A DNA stretch of 64,000 bases from Streptomyces puniciscabiei (GTDB lineage Bacteria; Actinomycetota; Actinomycetes; Streptomycetales; Streptomycetaceae): the NCBI RefSeq assembly GCF_006715785.1, contig NZ_VFNX01000001.1, positions 5,746,001 to 5,810,000 on the forward strand, in the 5' to 3' direction. The notes beneath the pieces were generated by a model. The model ran no database searches. It worked only from the letters and a program-made list of their open reading frames with translations, and had not been told where the DNA came from. Every line of letters starts with the position of its first letter. Within the stretch, counting starts at the first letter, position 1. A program made the translations under genes and the position numbers. This document shows, in pieces, positions 31,702-40,681 of the stretch.

Positions 31702-34700
31702 ATGGCCTCGTTGCCACCGTCCCCTTCCGCCGACAGCCGGACCCGTGCGTCCGCGCTCCGAGAGGCGCTCGCCACCCGCGTGGTGGTCGCCGACGGAGCC
31801 ATGGGCACCATGCTCCAGGCCCAGGAACCCACTCTCGACGACTTCCAGCAGCTCGAGGGCTGCAACGAGATCCTCAACCTCACCCGCCCCGACATCGTCC
31901 GCTCCGTCCACGCGGCGTACTTCGCCGTGGGCGTCGACTGCGTCGAGACCAACACCTTCGGGGCCAACCACTCCGCCCTCGGCGAGTACGACATCGCCGA
32001 GCGCGTCCACGAGCTGTCCGAGGCCGGCGCCCGGGTGGCCCGCGAGGTCGCCGACGAGTTCACCGCCGAGGACGGCCGGCCGCGCTGGGTGCTGGGCTCC
32101 ATGGGCCCCGGCACCAAGCTGCCCACCCTGGGCCACGCCCCCTACACCACCCTGCGCGACGCCTACCAGCGCAACGCGGAAGGCCTGGTCACCGGCGGCG
32201 CCGACGCACTGCTCGTGGAGACCACCCAGGACCTGCTGCAGACCAAGGCCGCCGTCCTCGGCGCCCGCCGCGGCCTGGACGCCCTCGGGCTGGACCTGCC
32301 GGTCATCGTCTCGGTGACCGTCGAGACCACCGGCACCATGCTCCTCGGCTCCGAGATCGGCGCCGCGCTCACCGCGCTGGAGCCGCTCGGCATCGACATG
32401 ATCGGCCTGAACTGCGCCACCGGTCCGGCCGAGATGAGCGAGCACCTGCGCTACCTCGCCCGCAACGCCCGCATCCCGCTGTCCTGCATGCCCAACGCGG
32501 GCCTGCCCGTCCTCGGCAAGGACGGCGCCCACTACCCGCTGACGGCGCCCGAGCTGGCCGACGCCCAGGAGACCTTCGTCCGCGAGTACGGCCTGTCCCT
32601 GGTCGGCGGCTGCTGCGGTACGACGCCGGAGCACCTGCGTCAGGTCGTGGAGCGGGTCCAGGGCCTGACCCCGCCCGCGCGCGACCCGCGCCCGGAGCCC
32701 GGTGCCGCCTCGCTGTACCAGTCGGTGCCGTTCCGGCAGGACACGTCCTACCTGGCGATCGGTGAGCGGACGAACGCCAACGGCTCGAAGAAGTTCCGTG
32801 AGGCGATGCTTCAGGGCCGCTGGGACGACTGTGTGGAGATGGCGCGGGAGCAGATCCGCGAGGGTGCGCACATGCTCGACCTGTGCGTCGACTACGTCGG
32901 CCGGGACGGCGTGGCGGACATGGAGGAGCTGGCGGGTCGTTTCGCCACCGCCTCCACCTTGCCGATCGTGCTGGACTCCACCGAGGTGGATGTCATCCGG
33001 GCCGGGCTGGAGAAGCTGGGCGGCCGTGCGGTGATCAACTCGGTGAACTACGAGGACGGCGCCGGCCCGGACTCCCGGTTCGCGAAGGTCACCCAGCTGG
33101 CCCGGGAGCACGGCGCCGCACTGATCGCGCTGACGATCGACGAGGAGGGGCAGGCCCGTACCCCGGAGAAGAAGGTGGAGATCGCCGAGCGGCTGATCGA
33201 GGACCTGACCGGGAACTGGGGCATCCGTGAGGAGGACATCCTCATCGACACCCTGACCTTCACCATCTGCACCGGTCAGGAGGAGTCCCGCAAGGACGGC
33301 CTCGCCACCATCGAGGCGATCCGCGAACTGAAGCGGCGCCACCCGGATGTGCAGACCACCCTCGGCCTGTCGAACATCTCCTTCGGTCTGAACCCGGCCG
33401 CCCGGATCCTGCTGAACTCCGTCTTCCTGGACGAGTGCGTGAAGGCAGGCCTGGACTCGGCGATCGTGCACGCGTCGAAGATCCTGCCGATCGCCCGGTT
33501 CAGTGAGGAAGAGGTCGCCACGGCCCTGGACCTGATCTACGACCGCCGCGCCGAGGGTTACGACCCGCTGCAGAAGCTGATGCAGCTGTTCGAGGGTGCC
33601 ACCGCGAAGTCGCTGAAGGCGGGCAAGGCCGAGGAGCTGGCCGCGCTGCCGTTGGAGGAGCGCCTGAAGCGGCGGATCATCGACGGTGAGCGCAACGGTC
33701 TGGAGGCCGATCTCGACGAGGCCCTGGAGGACCGGCCGGCCCTGGACATCGTCAACGAGACGCTGCTGGACGGCATGAAGGTCGTCGGTGACCTGTTCGG
33801 CTCGGGGCAGATGCAGCTGCCGTTCGTCCTGCAGTCCGCCGAGGTCATGAAGGCGGCCGTCGCCTACCTCGAACCGCACATGGAGAAGTCCGACGCCGAG
33901 GGCAAGGGCACCATCGTGCTGGCCACCGTGCGCGGCGACGTGCACGACATCGGCAAGAACCTCGTCGACATCATCCTGTCCAACAACGGCTACAACGTGG
34001 TCAACCTGGGGATCAAGCAGCCGGTCTCGGCGATCCTGGAGGCGGCCGAGGAGCACCGGGCCGACGTGATCGGCATGTCGGGGCTGCTGGTGAAGTCCAC
34101 GGTGATCATGAAGGAGAACCTGGAGGAGCTCAACCAGCGCGGTCTCGCGGCCCGTTTCCCGGTCATCCTCGGCGGCGCGGCCCTGACCCGCGCCTATGTC
34201 GAGCAGGACCTGCACGAGATCTACGAGGGCGAGGTCCGCTACGCCCGTGACGCCTTCGAGGGCCTGCGCCTGATGGACGCCCTGATCGGCGTCAAGCGCG
34301 GCGTGCCGGGCGCCAAACTGCCCGAACTCCGCCAGCGCCGGGTCCGGACCACCGCCGCCGTCGAGGTCGAGGAACGCCCCGAGGAGGGGCACGTCCGTTC
34401 CGACGTCGCCGTCGACAACCCGGTGCCGAACCCGCCGTTCTGGGACACCCGCGTCGTCAAGGGCATCCAGCTCAAGGAGTACGCGAGCTGGCTCGACGAG
34501 GGCGCGCTGTTCAAGGGCCAGTGGGGACTCAAGCAGGCCCGCACCGGCGAGGGGCCGACGTACGAGGAACTGGTGGAGAGCGAGGGCCGTCCCCGGCTGC
34601 GCGGCCTGCTGGACCGGCTGCAGACGGAGAACCTGCTGGAGGCGGCCGTCGTCTACGGCTACTTCCCGTGCGTCTCCAAGGACGACGACCTGATCATCCT

Positions 34701-35217
34701 GGACGAGCACGGCAACGAGCGCACCCGGTTCACCTTCCCGCGCCAGCGCCGTGGCCGCCGCCTGTGCCTGGCCGACTTCTTCCGCCCGCAGGAGTCGGGG
34801 GAGACCGACGTCGTCGGCCTGCAGGTCGTCACCGTCGGCTCGCGCATCGGCGAGGAGACCGCGAAGCTCTTCGAGGCCAACGCCTACCGCGACTACCTCG
34901 AACTGCACGGCCTGTCCGTCCAGTTGGCGGAGGCGCTCGCCGAGTACTGGCACGCGCGCGTGCGCGCCGAACTCGGCTTCGGCGGTGAGGACCCGGCCGA
35001 CATGGAGGACATGTTCGCCCTGAAGTACCGGGGTGCCCGCTTCTCCCTCGGCTACGGCGCCTGCCCCGACCTGGAGGACCGCGCCAAGATCGCCGAGCTG
35101 CTGAAGCCCGAGCGGATCGGCGTCCACCTGTCCGAGGAGTTCCAGCTGCACCCCGAACAGTCCACGGACGCGATCGTGATCCATCATCCGGAGGCGAAGT
35201 ACTTCAACGCGCGGTGA
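31702..35217 (+). CDS. metH: Cobalamin-dependent methionine synthase
   Basis: The 1171-residue protein carries all four modules. The homocysteine/zinc domain (about 25-330) has LNCATGP and VGGCCGTTPEH for the zinc cysteines. The methyltetrahydrofolate domain (about 345-640) begins YLAIGERTNANGSKKF. The B12 domain has VRGDVHDIGKNLVDIIL near 755, whose His ligates cobalt. The C-terminal activation domain has RFSLGYGACPDLEDR near 1115 for S-adenosylmethionine. It transfers the methyl group from methyl-THF to homocysteine. ATG 31702 follows GAGGGAG. It is not part of the gyl operon. Confidence 0.97.
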   Translation: MASLPPSPSADSRTRASALREALATRVVVADGAMGTMLQAQEPTLDDFQQLEGCNEILNLTRPDIVRSVHAAYFAVGVDCVETNTFGANHSALGEYDIAERVHELSEAGARVAREVADEFTAEDGRPRWVLGSMGPGTKLPTLGHAPYTTLRDAYQRNAEGLVTGGADALLVETTQDLLQTKAAVLGARRGLDALGLDLPVIVSVTVETTGTMLLGSEIGAALTALEPLGIDMIGLNCATGPAEMSEHLRYLARNARIPLSCMPNAGLPVLGKDGAHYPLTAPELADAQETFVREYGLSLVGGCCGTTPEHLRQVVERVQGLTPPARDPRPEPGAASLYQSVPFRQDTSYLAIGERTNANGSKKFREAMLQGRWDDCVEMAREQIREGAHMLDLCVDYVGRDGVADMEELAGRFATASTLPIVLDSTEVDVIRAGLEKLGGRAVINSVNYEDGAGPDSRFAKVTQLAREHGAALIALTIDEEGQARTPEKKVEIAERLIEDLTGNWGIREEDILIDTLTFTICTGQEESRKDGLATIEAIRELKRRHPDVQTTLGLSNISFGLNPAARILLNSVFLDECVKAGLDSAIVHASKILPIARFSEEEVATALDLIYDRRAEGYDPLQKLMQLFEGATAKSLKAGKAEELAALPLEERLKRRIIDGERNGLEADLDEALEDRPALDIVNETLLDGMKVVGDLFGSGQMQLPFVLQSAEVMKAAVAYLEPHMEKSDAEGKGTIVLATVRGDVHDIGKNLVDIILSNNGYNVVNLGIKQPVSAILEAAEEHRADVIGMSGLLVKSTVIMKENLEELNQRGLAARFPVILGGAALTRAYVEQDLHEIYEGEVRYARDAFEGLRLMDALIGVKRGVPGAKLPELRQRRVRTTAAVEVEERPEEGHVRSDVAVDNPVPNPPFWDTRVVKGIQLKEYASWLDEGALFKGQWGLKQARTGEGPTYEELVESEGRPRLRGLLDRLQTENLLEAAVVYGYFPCVSKDDDLIILDEHGNERTRFTFPRQRRGRRLCLADFFRPQESGETDVVGLQVVTVGSRIGEETAKLFEANAYRDYLELHGLSVQLAEALAEYWHARVRAELGFGGEDPADMEDMFALKYRGARFSLGYGACPDLEDRAKIAELLKPERIGVHLSEEFQLHPEQSTDAIVIHHPEAKYFNAR

Positions 35218-35244
35218 GCCGTCCGGCGGTGGGGCCGGTTCGCC

Positions 35245-35274
35245 GGCGCCTCCGGTTCGCCCCTCCGAGGCGCC
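35245..35274 (+). terminator. Possible metH terminator
   Basis: GGCGCCTC (35245-35252) pairs with GAGGCGCC (35267-35274), 27 bases after the metH stop. The loop is 14 nt and there is no T tract, so support is modest. Confidence 0.45.
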
Positions 35275-35449
35275 TCACCCGGGCACAGCGACGGCCCTCC
35301 GGCCTGCGCCGAGGGTGAATTTCGGCATACCCCCGTGCACGAGTGATAAACGAGGCGTTTCCGTCGCCGGAGACGTACACTGGTCGGTCCACCAGGCCGG
35401 TTCCCTGTCCGGGAGCCGGCCTGATCGTCCCTCAAGGAGGTGCGCCCGG

Positions 35450-36151
35450 ATGACCAGCACGGTTCCCGCGCTCGGAACCCTTACGGCCGAAGGCTCCGCC
35501 CTGCAGGCGGTGCTCCTCGACATGGACGGCACCCTGGTGGACACCGAGGGCTTCTGGTGGGACGTCGAGGTCGAGGTCTTCGCCGCCCTCGGCCACACCC
35601 TGGACGAGTCCTGGCGGCACGTGGTGGTGGGCGGGCCCATGACCCGCAGCGCCGGCTTCCTCATCGAGGCCACCGGCGCCGACATCACCCTCGCCGAACT
35701 CACCGTGCTGCTCAACGAGGGCTTCGAGGACCGCATCGACCGTGCCCTGCCGCTCATGCCGGGCGCCGCCCGCCTGCTCGCCGAACTCCACGAGCACGGC
35801 ATCCCCACCGCCCTGGTCTCGGCCTCACACCGGCGCATCATCGACCGCGTGCTGAGCATCCTCGGCGCCCACCACTTCACCCTGTCCGTCGCCGGCGACG
35901 AGGTCTCGCGCACCAAGCCCTTCCCCGACCCGTACCTGCTCGCCGCGGCCGGGCTCGGCGCCCGGCCGGACAGATGCGCGGTGGTCGAGGACACCGCGAC
36001 CGGTGTCGCCGCCGCCGAGGCCGCCGGCTGCCGGGTCGTCGCCGTACCCTCCGTCGCCCCCATCACCCCGGCCGCCGGACGCACCGTGGTGACCTCTCTG
36101 GAACAGGTCGACCTGGCATTTCTGCGCGGCCTGATGACGGAAATGCCCTAG
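35450..36151 (+). CDS. HAD-superfamily phosphatase (beta-phosphoglucomutase-like)
   Basis: The 233-residue product has all four HAD motifs: LLDMDGTLVDTEG (about 25), VSASHRR (about 122), the Lys in SRTKPFPDPYLLAAA and the acidic VVEDTATGVAAAEAAG. The helical cap between motif I and II places it in subfamily IA. The substrate is an unknown small phosphate ester. ATG 35450 has an excellent AAGGAGG upstream. Confidence 0.85.
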   Translation: MTSTVPALGTLTAEGSALQAVLLDMDGTLVDTEGFWWDVEVEVFAALGHTLDESWRHVVVGGPMTRSAGFLIEATGADITLAELTVLLNEGFEDRIDRALPLMPGAARLLAELHEHGIPTALVSASHRRIIDRVLSILGAHHFTLSVAGDEVSRTKPFPDPYLLAAAGLGARPDRCAVVEDTATGVAAAEAAGCRVVAVPSVAPITPAAGRTVVTSLEQVDLAFLRGLMTEMP

Positions 36152-36214
36152 TCGTTCACCCAGCGTGAAAAGTCCATTGGCCCGGCTGGACAAATTTCCG
36201 AGGAAGTACACCCA

Positions 36215-36252
36215 AGTGGAATTCAGGGGCGGTCGCCCGGCCGAATTCCACT
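36215..36252. repeat. Inverted repeat in the gap before the binding-protein genes
   Basis: AGTGGAATTC (36215-36224) and GAATTCCACT (36243-36252) are perfect 10-bp inverted arms around an 18-base GC-rich spacer. They lie in a 433-base gap (36152-36584) without genes and unusually AT-rich for this window. It could terminate the HAD gene or be an operator for the solute-binding proteins. A TAATCT hexamer near 36485 may be a promoter -10. Confidence 0.5.
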
Positions 36253-36584
36253 GACTCCCCACACAGTTGGAAGCGTGACGTTCCTCACCCTGAAAGCCCT
36301 CGACAACTCCGGTCCAGTGTGCTGAACGGCCCCGCTCGGCCCGCATCGACGGGTCTTTGTGTCCCGATTGATGGGATGCTGCACTAATCCTGCCGCTGTC
36401 GGGTTTTCGGTGTGTCCGCACCCGGTTTCACTGCGTGATGGGGGGTCAACTCACGCGGCCGTGAACCCTCGTGCGGGCGCGGACTAATCTCATCGCGAGA
36501 ACATCGCCGCAACCCCCCGTGATCCGCCGCACCACCCATGCATGTCGGATACACGGACCCGAACAGCTCTGGAGAAACTCCCGC

Positions 36585-38189
36585 ATGAACCGCAAGACTT
36601 TGGTGCTGCCGGCGGTGGCCGGCCTGCTCACCCCGGTTCTCGCCGCGTGCGGCGGATCCGGCAGCGGGAGCAAGGGCGGCGACGCCATCGTCGTCGGCAC
36701 CACGGACCGGTTCACCACCACCAGCGACGCCCCGGCGCCCCTCGACCCGGCCTACGCCTACGACGTCGGCACCTGGAACATCCTGCGCCAGACCGTGCAG
36801 ACGCTGATGGCCCAGCCCAAGGGCGAGGGCGACCCCGTGCCGGACGCCGCCGAGAGCTGCTCCTTCACCGACAGCGGCAGCGAGCGCTACGCCTGCAAGC
36901 TCCGCGACGGACTGAAGTTCGCCGGCGGCGACCCGGTGACCGCCCAGGACGTCAAGTACTCCATCGAGCGCGCCCTGCGCATCAAGTCCAGCAGCGGTGT
37001 CTCCTCCCTGCTGAACACCATCGACACCATCGAGACGCAGGGCGACCGCGAGGTCATCTTCCACCTGAAGACCGCCGACGCCACCTTCCCGTACAAGCTG
37101 TCCACCCCGGTCGCGGGCATCATCAACCCGAAGGACTACCAGAAGGACAAGCTGCGCGACGGCTTCGAGGTCGACGGCTCGGGCCCCTACACCTTCCAGG
37201 CCGACGTCAGCGGCAACGCGATCACCACCGCCACCTTCACCAAGAACCCCAACTACAAGGGGTCCGTGAAGGTGAACAACGACAAGGTCGTACTGCGCTC
37301 CTTCACCGACGCCGACGCCATGGGCGCCGCCATCGACAAGGGTGACATCGACGTCATGACCCGCACCATGTCGCCCGCGCAGATCCAGAAGCTGGACGCC
37401 GGCAGCGACGACAAGGTCGACCTGGTCGACATGCCGGGCCTGGAGATCCGCTACCTCGCCTTCAACACCGACGCCTCCAGCGTGAAGTCCAAGGCCGTAC
37501 GCCAGGCCATGGCCCAGATCGTCAACCGCGCGGAGATCGTCTCCAAGGTCTACGGCACCCAGGCCGAGCCGCTGTACTCGCTCGTCCCCGCCACCGTCAC
37601 CGGCCACTCCAACTCGTTCTTCAACAAGTACGGCAACCCCAGCGTCGCCAAGGCCAAGGACCTGCTGACCAGGGCCGGCATCACCACCCCGGTCAAGCTG
37701 ACCCTGCACTACACCACCGACCACTACGGCTCCGCCACCAAGAAGGAGTTCGAGGTCCTGCAGAAGCAGCTCAACGACAGCGGCCTGTTCGACGCGTCCA
37801 TCCAGGGCCACCCCTGGGAGACCTTCCGCCCCTCCGAGCAGAAGGGCCAGTACGACGTCTACGGCATGGGCTGGTTCCCCGACTTCCCGGACGCCGACAA
37901 CTTCCTCGCGCCCTTCCTGGACAAGGACAACTTCCTCGGCTCGCCCTACTCCAACAGCACCATCCAGCACACCCTGATCCCGGAGTCCCGCCGCGAGGCC
38001 GACCGGCTCAACGCCGGCAAGAGTCTGACGGCGATCCAGGACATCGTCGCCGACGACGTTCCGATCCTCCCGCTGTGGCAGGGCAAGCAGTACGTCGCCG
38101 CACGAAGCGACGTCACGGGCGTCGCCTACGCCCTCAACTCCTCGTCTACGCTGCAGCTGTGGGAGCTCGGCCGCGGTGTGAGCGGCTGA
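36585..38189 (+). CDS. ABC-transporter solute-binding lipoprotein (family 5, peptide type)
   Basis: The 534-residue product has a lipoprotein signal (PVLAACGG, lipid-modified Cys near 21) followed by a full SBP family 5 domain. It contains YACKLRDGLKFAGGDPVTAQDVKYSIERAL-type motif, VDGSGPYTF, and VRQAMAQIVNRAEIV. Members bind oligopeptides or similar ligands outside the membrane. ATG 36585 has GGAG 11 bases upstream. It is followed by a second binding-protein gene 100 bases on, and neither has an adjacent permease or ATPase. Confidence 0.88.
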   Translation: MNRKTLVLPAVAGLLTPVLAACGGSGSGSKGGDAIVVGTTDRFTTTSDAPAPLDPAYAYDVGTWNILRQTVQTLMAQPKGEGDPVPDAAESCSFTDSGSERYACKLRDGLKFAGGDPVTAQDVKYSIERALRIKSSSGVSSLLNTIDTIETQGDREVIFHLKTADATFPYKLSTPVAGIINPKDYQKDKLRDGFEVDGSGPYTFQADVSGNAITTATFTKNPNYKGSVKVNNDKVVLRSFTDADAMGAAIDKGDIDVMTRTMSPAQIQKLDAGSDDKVDLVDMPGLEIRYLAFNTDASSVKSKAVRQAMAQIVNRAEIVSKVYGTQAEPLYSLVPATVTGHSNSFFNKYGNPSVAKAKDLLTRAGITTPVKLTLHYTTDHYGSATKKEFEVLQKQLNDSGLFDASIQGHPWETFRPSEQKGQYDVYGMGWFPDFPDADNFLAPFLDKDNFLGSPYSNSTIQHTLIPESRREADRLNAGKSLTAIQDIVADDVPILPLWQGKQYVAARSDVTGVAYALNSSSTLQLWELGRGVSG

Positions 38190-38292
38190 CGGCTCTCTCG
38201 TCCGGGGCCGGCGACGGCTGCCCCGGACTGCCCGGGACCAGGACGGCGGCCCCGGGGTGACGAACCGACGACAAGGCACATTTCAAGTGAAC

Positions 38293-39864
38293 ATGCGCAA
38301 CCAGTGGCCAGTCCTGCCCATCGTGGCGGGACTGGCCTCCGGCCTGTTGACCGGCTGCGGCTCGGGGAGCGGTGATTCCGGGGGTACCGGCTCCTCCGTG
38401 GTGATGGGGATGTCCGACGACGTCCTCGCCACGGACCCGGCCTCCGGCTACGACCCCGGCTCCTGGCTGTTGTTCGACAACGTCTTCCAGTCGCTGCTCA
38501 GCTTCCCCAAGGGCCAGACCGAACCCCAGCCGGAACTCGCCAGGCAATGCACCTTCACCGACTCCCGGGCCACCGTCTACCAGTGCATCCTCAAGGACGG
38601 CCTGAAGTTCAGCAACGGTGACCCGCTCACCTCGAAGGACGTCAAGTTCTCCTTCGACCGCATGCTGAAGATCAACGACCCCGCCGGGCCCGCGGTCATG
38701 TTCCCGATGCTCGGCAGCATCGACACCCCGGACGCGAAGACGGTCGTCTTCCACCTGAAGTCCTCCGACGCCACCTTCCCCAGCAAGATCGCCTCGGGCG
38801 CCGGCTCCATCGTCGACCACCTCCAGTACGACGCGGGCGGCCTGCGCACCGACCACCAGGCCGTCGGCTCCGGCCCCTACAAGCTCGACTCGTTCGACAA
38901 GGACAAGGCGGTCTTCTCCGTCAACGGCAACTACCGGGGCACCGCCAAGGTCAAGAACTCCGGCGTCACCCTGAAGTTCTTCCACGGCGACCGGGCCGCC
39001 CTGAAGAAGGCCCTCCTCGACGGCAACGTCGACATCGCCTACCGAGGTCTGTCCGCCGCCGACATCGCCGGACTCGACCAGCAGGAAGGCAAGGGCGTCG
39101 ACGTCATCGAAGGCAGCAGCGCCGAAGTGCAGCACCTGGTCTTCAACATGAACGACCCGGTCGCCGGAAAACTCGGCGTCCGCAAGGCCATGGCCTACCT
39201 CGTCGACCGCGACGCCCTCATCAAGAACGTCTACCAGGGCACCGCCACCCCGCTGTACTCGATCATCCCGGCGGGCATCGTCGGCCACAACACGGCCTTC
39301 TTCGACACCTACGGCGCCCGCCCCTCACAGGCCAAGGCCGCCGCGGCACTGCGCGCCGCCGGCATCACCGGCAAGGTCAGGCTCACCCTGTGGTCCACGC
39401 CGTCGCGTTACGGCCCCGCCACCGACGAGGAGCTGAAGGCCATCGCCGGGCAGCTCAACGCCAGCGGCCTGTTCGACGCCGACGTCAGGTCGGTCGCCTT
39501 CGACCAGTACGAGAAGGGCATCGCGGCCGGCAAGTACGGCGTCTACGTCAAGGGCTGGGTCCCGGACTACCCGGACGCCGACAACTTCACGGCCCCCTTC
39601 TTCGGCAAGGGCAACGTGCTCGACAGCAACTACAGCAACCGCACCATCACCGGCACCCTCATCCCCGACACCGCCGCGCAGAGCGACCGGGCCGCCACCG
39701 ACAAGGACTTCGGCAGGCTGCAGAACATCGTCGCCACCGAACTGCCCGTCCTGCCCGTCTGGCAGGCCAAGCAGTACGCGGTCGTCCGCGACGGCGTCTA
39801 CGGCCTGGAGTACTGCCTGGACGCCTCCACGGTGTTCCGGTTCTGGGAACTCAGCAAGAGCTGA
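38293..39864 (+). CDS. Second ABC-transporter solute-binding lipoprotein (family 5)
   Basis: The 523-residue product parallels the upstream gene. It has a lipobox LLTGCGSGSG (Cys near 21), then YQCILKDGLKFSNGDPLTSKDVKFSFDRML, AVGSGPYKL and VRKAMAYLVDRDALI. Residues WVPDYPDADNFTAPFF match GWFPDFPDADNFLAPFL in its neighbour, so they are paralogues from an old tandem duplication. ATG 38293 is preferred; GTG 38287 is in frame two codons upstream. Confidence 0.87.
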   Translation: MRNQWPVLPIVAGLASGLLTGCGSGSGDSGGTGSSVVMGMSDDVLATDPASGYDPGSWLLFDNVFQSLLSFPKGQTEPQPELARQCTFTDSRATVYQCILKDGLKFSNGDPLTSKDVKFSFDRMLKINDPAGPAVMFPMLGSIDTPDAKTVVFHLKSSDATFPSKIASGAGSIVDHLQYDAGGLRTDHQAVGSGPYKLDSFDKDKAVFSVNGNYRGTAKVKNSGVTLKFFHGDRAALKKALLDGNVDIAYRGLSAADIAGLDQQEGKGVDVIEGSSAEVQHLVFNMNDPVAGKLGVRKAMAYLVDRDALIKNVYQGTATPLYSIIPAGIVGHNTAFFDTYGARPSQAKAAAALRAAGITGKVRLTLWSTPSRYGPATDEELKAIAGQLNASGLFDADVRSVAFDQYEKGIAAGKYGVYVKGWVPDYPDADNFTAPFFGKGNVLDSNYSNRTITGTLIPDTAAQSDRAATDKDFGRLQNIVATELPVLPVWQAKQYAVVRDGVYGLEYCLDASTVFRFWELSKS

Positions 39865-39905
39865 CGGCCGTTGACACCGAGGGCGCCCATCTCCACGCGG
39901 GAGGG

Positions 39906-39996
39906 GCGCCCTTCGCCGTCGTACGGGACCGGTGCGCCCTTCGCCGTCGTACGGGACCGGTGCGCCCTTCGCCGTCGTACGGGACCGGTGCGCCCT
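39906..39996. repeat. 28-bp direct repeat, three full copies plus a partial
   Basis: The unit GCGCCCTTCGCCGTCGTACG-GGACCGGT occurs perfectly at 39906-39933, 39934-39961 and 39962-39989; a fourth copy stops after GCGCCCT. It lies between the convergent stops of the binding-protein gene and the response regulator. The first copy begins within a hairpin (GGGCGCCC at 39881-39888 and 39904-39911), so the right arm of a terminator seems to have been amplified. Twenty-eight is not a multiple of three and no ORF is preserved, so this is not coding. Confidence 0.9.
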
Positions 39997-40667
39997 CACT
40001 GCGCGCCGGGACGCACCAGACCGCTCTCGTACGCGTACACCGCCGCCTGCACCCGGTCCCGCAGACCCAGCTTGGTCAGCACATGCCCCACGTGCGTCTT
40101 CACGGTGGTCTCGCTGACGAACAGATCAGCCGCGATCTCCGCGTTCGACAGACCGCGCGCCACCAGCTTGAGCACCTCCACCTCACGGTCGGTGAGGGTG
40201 TTCAGCGTGTCCGGCACCGGCTCCTCACCCGAGGGCAGGTGCCCGGCGTACTTGTCCAGCAGCCGGCGCGTGATGCTCGGCGCCAGCATCGCCTCACCGG
40301 CCGCCACCACCCGGATCGCCTGCACCAGTTCGTTCGCCGGCGCGTCCTTCAGCAGGAAGCCGCTCGCCCCGGCCCGCAGCGCCTCCACCACGTACTCGTC
40401 CAGATCGAACGTGGTCAGCACCAGCACCTTCGCCGGACCGTCCCGGCCCGGACCGGTGATCTGCCGGGTCGCCTCCACCCCGTCCATCCGCGGCATACGG
40501 ATGTCCATCAGCACCACGTCCGGCTGCAGGGCCCGCACCTGATCGAGAGCCTGCAGGCCGTCACCGGCCTCGCCCACGACCGCGATGTCCTGCTCGGCCT
40601 CCAGGATCATCCGGAAACCCGTACGCAGCAGGGGCTGGTCGTCGACCAGTAGGACACGGATGGCCAC
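39996..40667 (-). CDS. NarL/FixJ-type response regulator (orphan)
   Basis: The 223-residue protein has a receiver domain with VLLVDDQPLLR, the phospho-acceptor Asp in VVLMDIRMPRMDG (about residue 54), VLTTFD, and Lys in FLLKDAP. A LuxR-type helix-turn-helix lies at about 155-215 (LTDREVEVLKLVARGLSNAEIAADLFVSETTVKTHV). GTG 40667 has GAAGGAG upstream. It follows the RecB-like nuclease gene by 14 bases and no histidine kinase is nearby, so its kinase must be elsewhere. It is likely a transcriptional regulator with unknown targets. Confidence 0.88.
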   Translation of the reverse strand: MAIRVLLVDDQPLLRTGFRMILEAEQDIAVVGEAGDGLQALDQVRALQPDVVLMDIRMPRMDGVEATRQITGPGRDGPAKVLVLTTFDLDEYVVEALRAGASGFLLKDAPANELVQAIRVVAAGEAMLAPSITRRLLDKYAGHLPSGEEPVPDTLNTLTDREVEVLKLVARGLSNAEIAADLFVSETTVKTHVGHVLTKLGLRDRVQAAVYAYESGLVRPGAQ

Positions 40668-40681
40668 CTGACACTCCTTCG

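Noticed and set aside
31609..35187. 1192-codon open frame antisense to metH
   Set aside because: High GC makes long antisense frames common. Its product is Gly/Val/Asp/Gln-rich without motifs, while metH on the plus strand has all expected domains.
39906..39996. CRISPR array
   Set aside because: The 28-bp repeats are directly abutting with no spacers, and there are no cas genes nearby.
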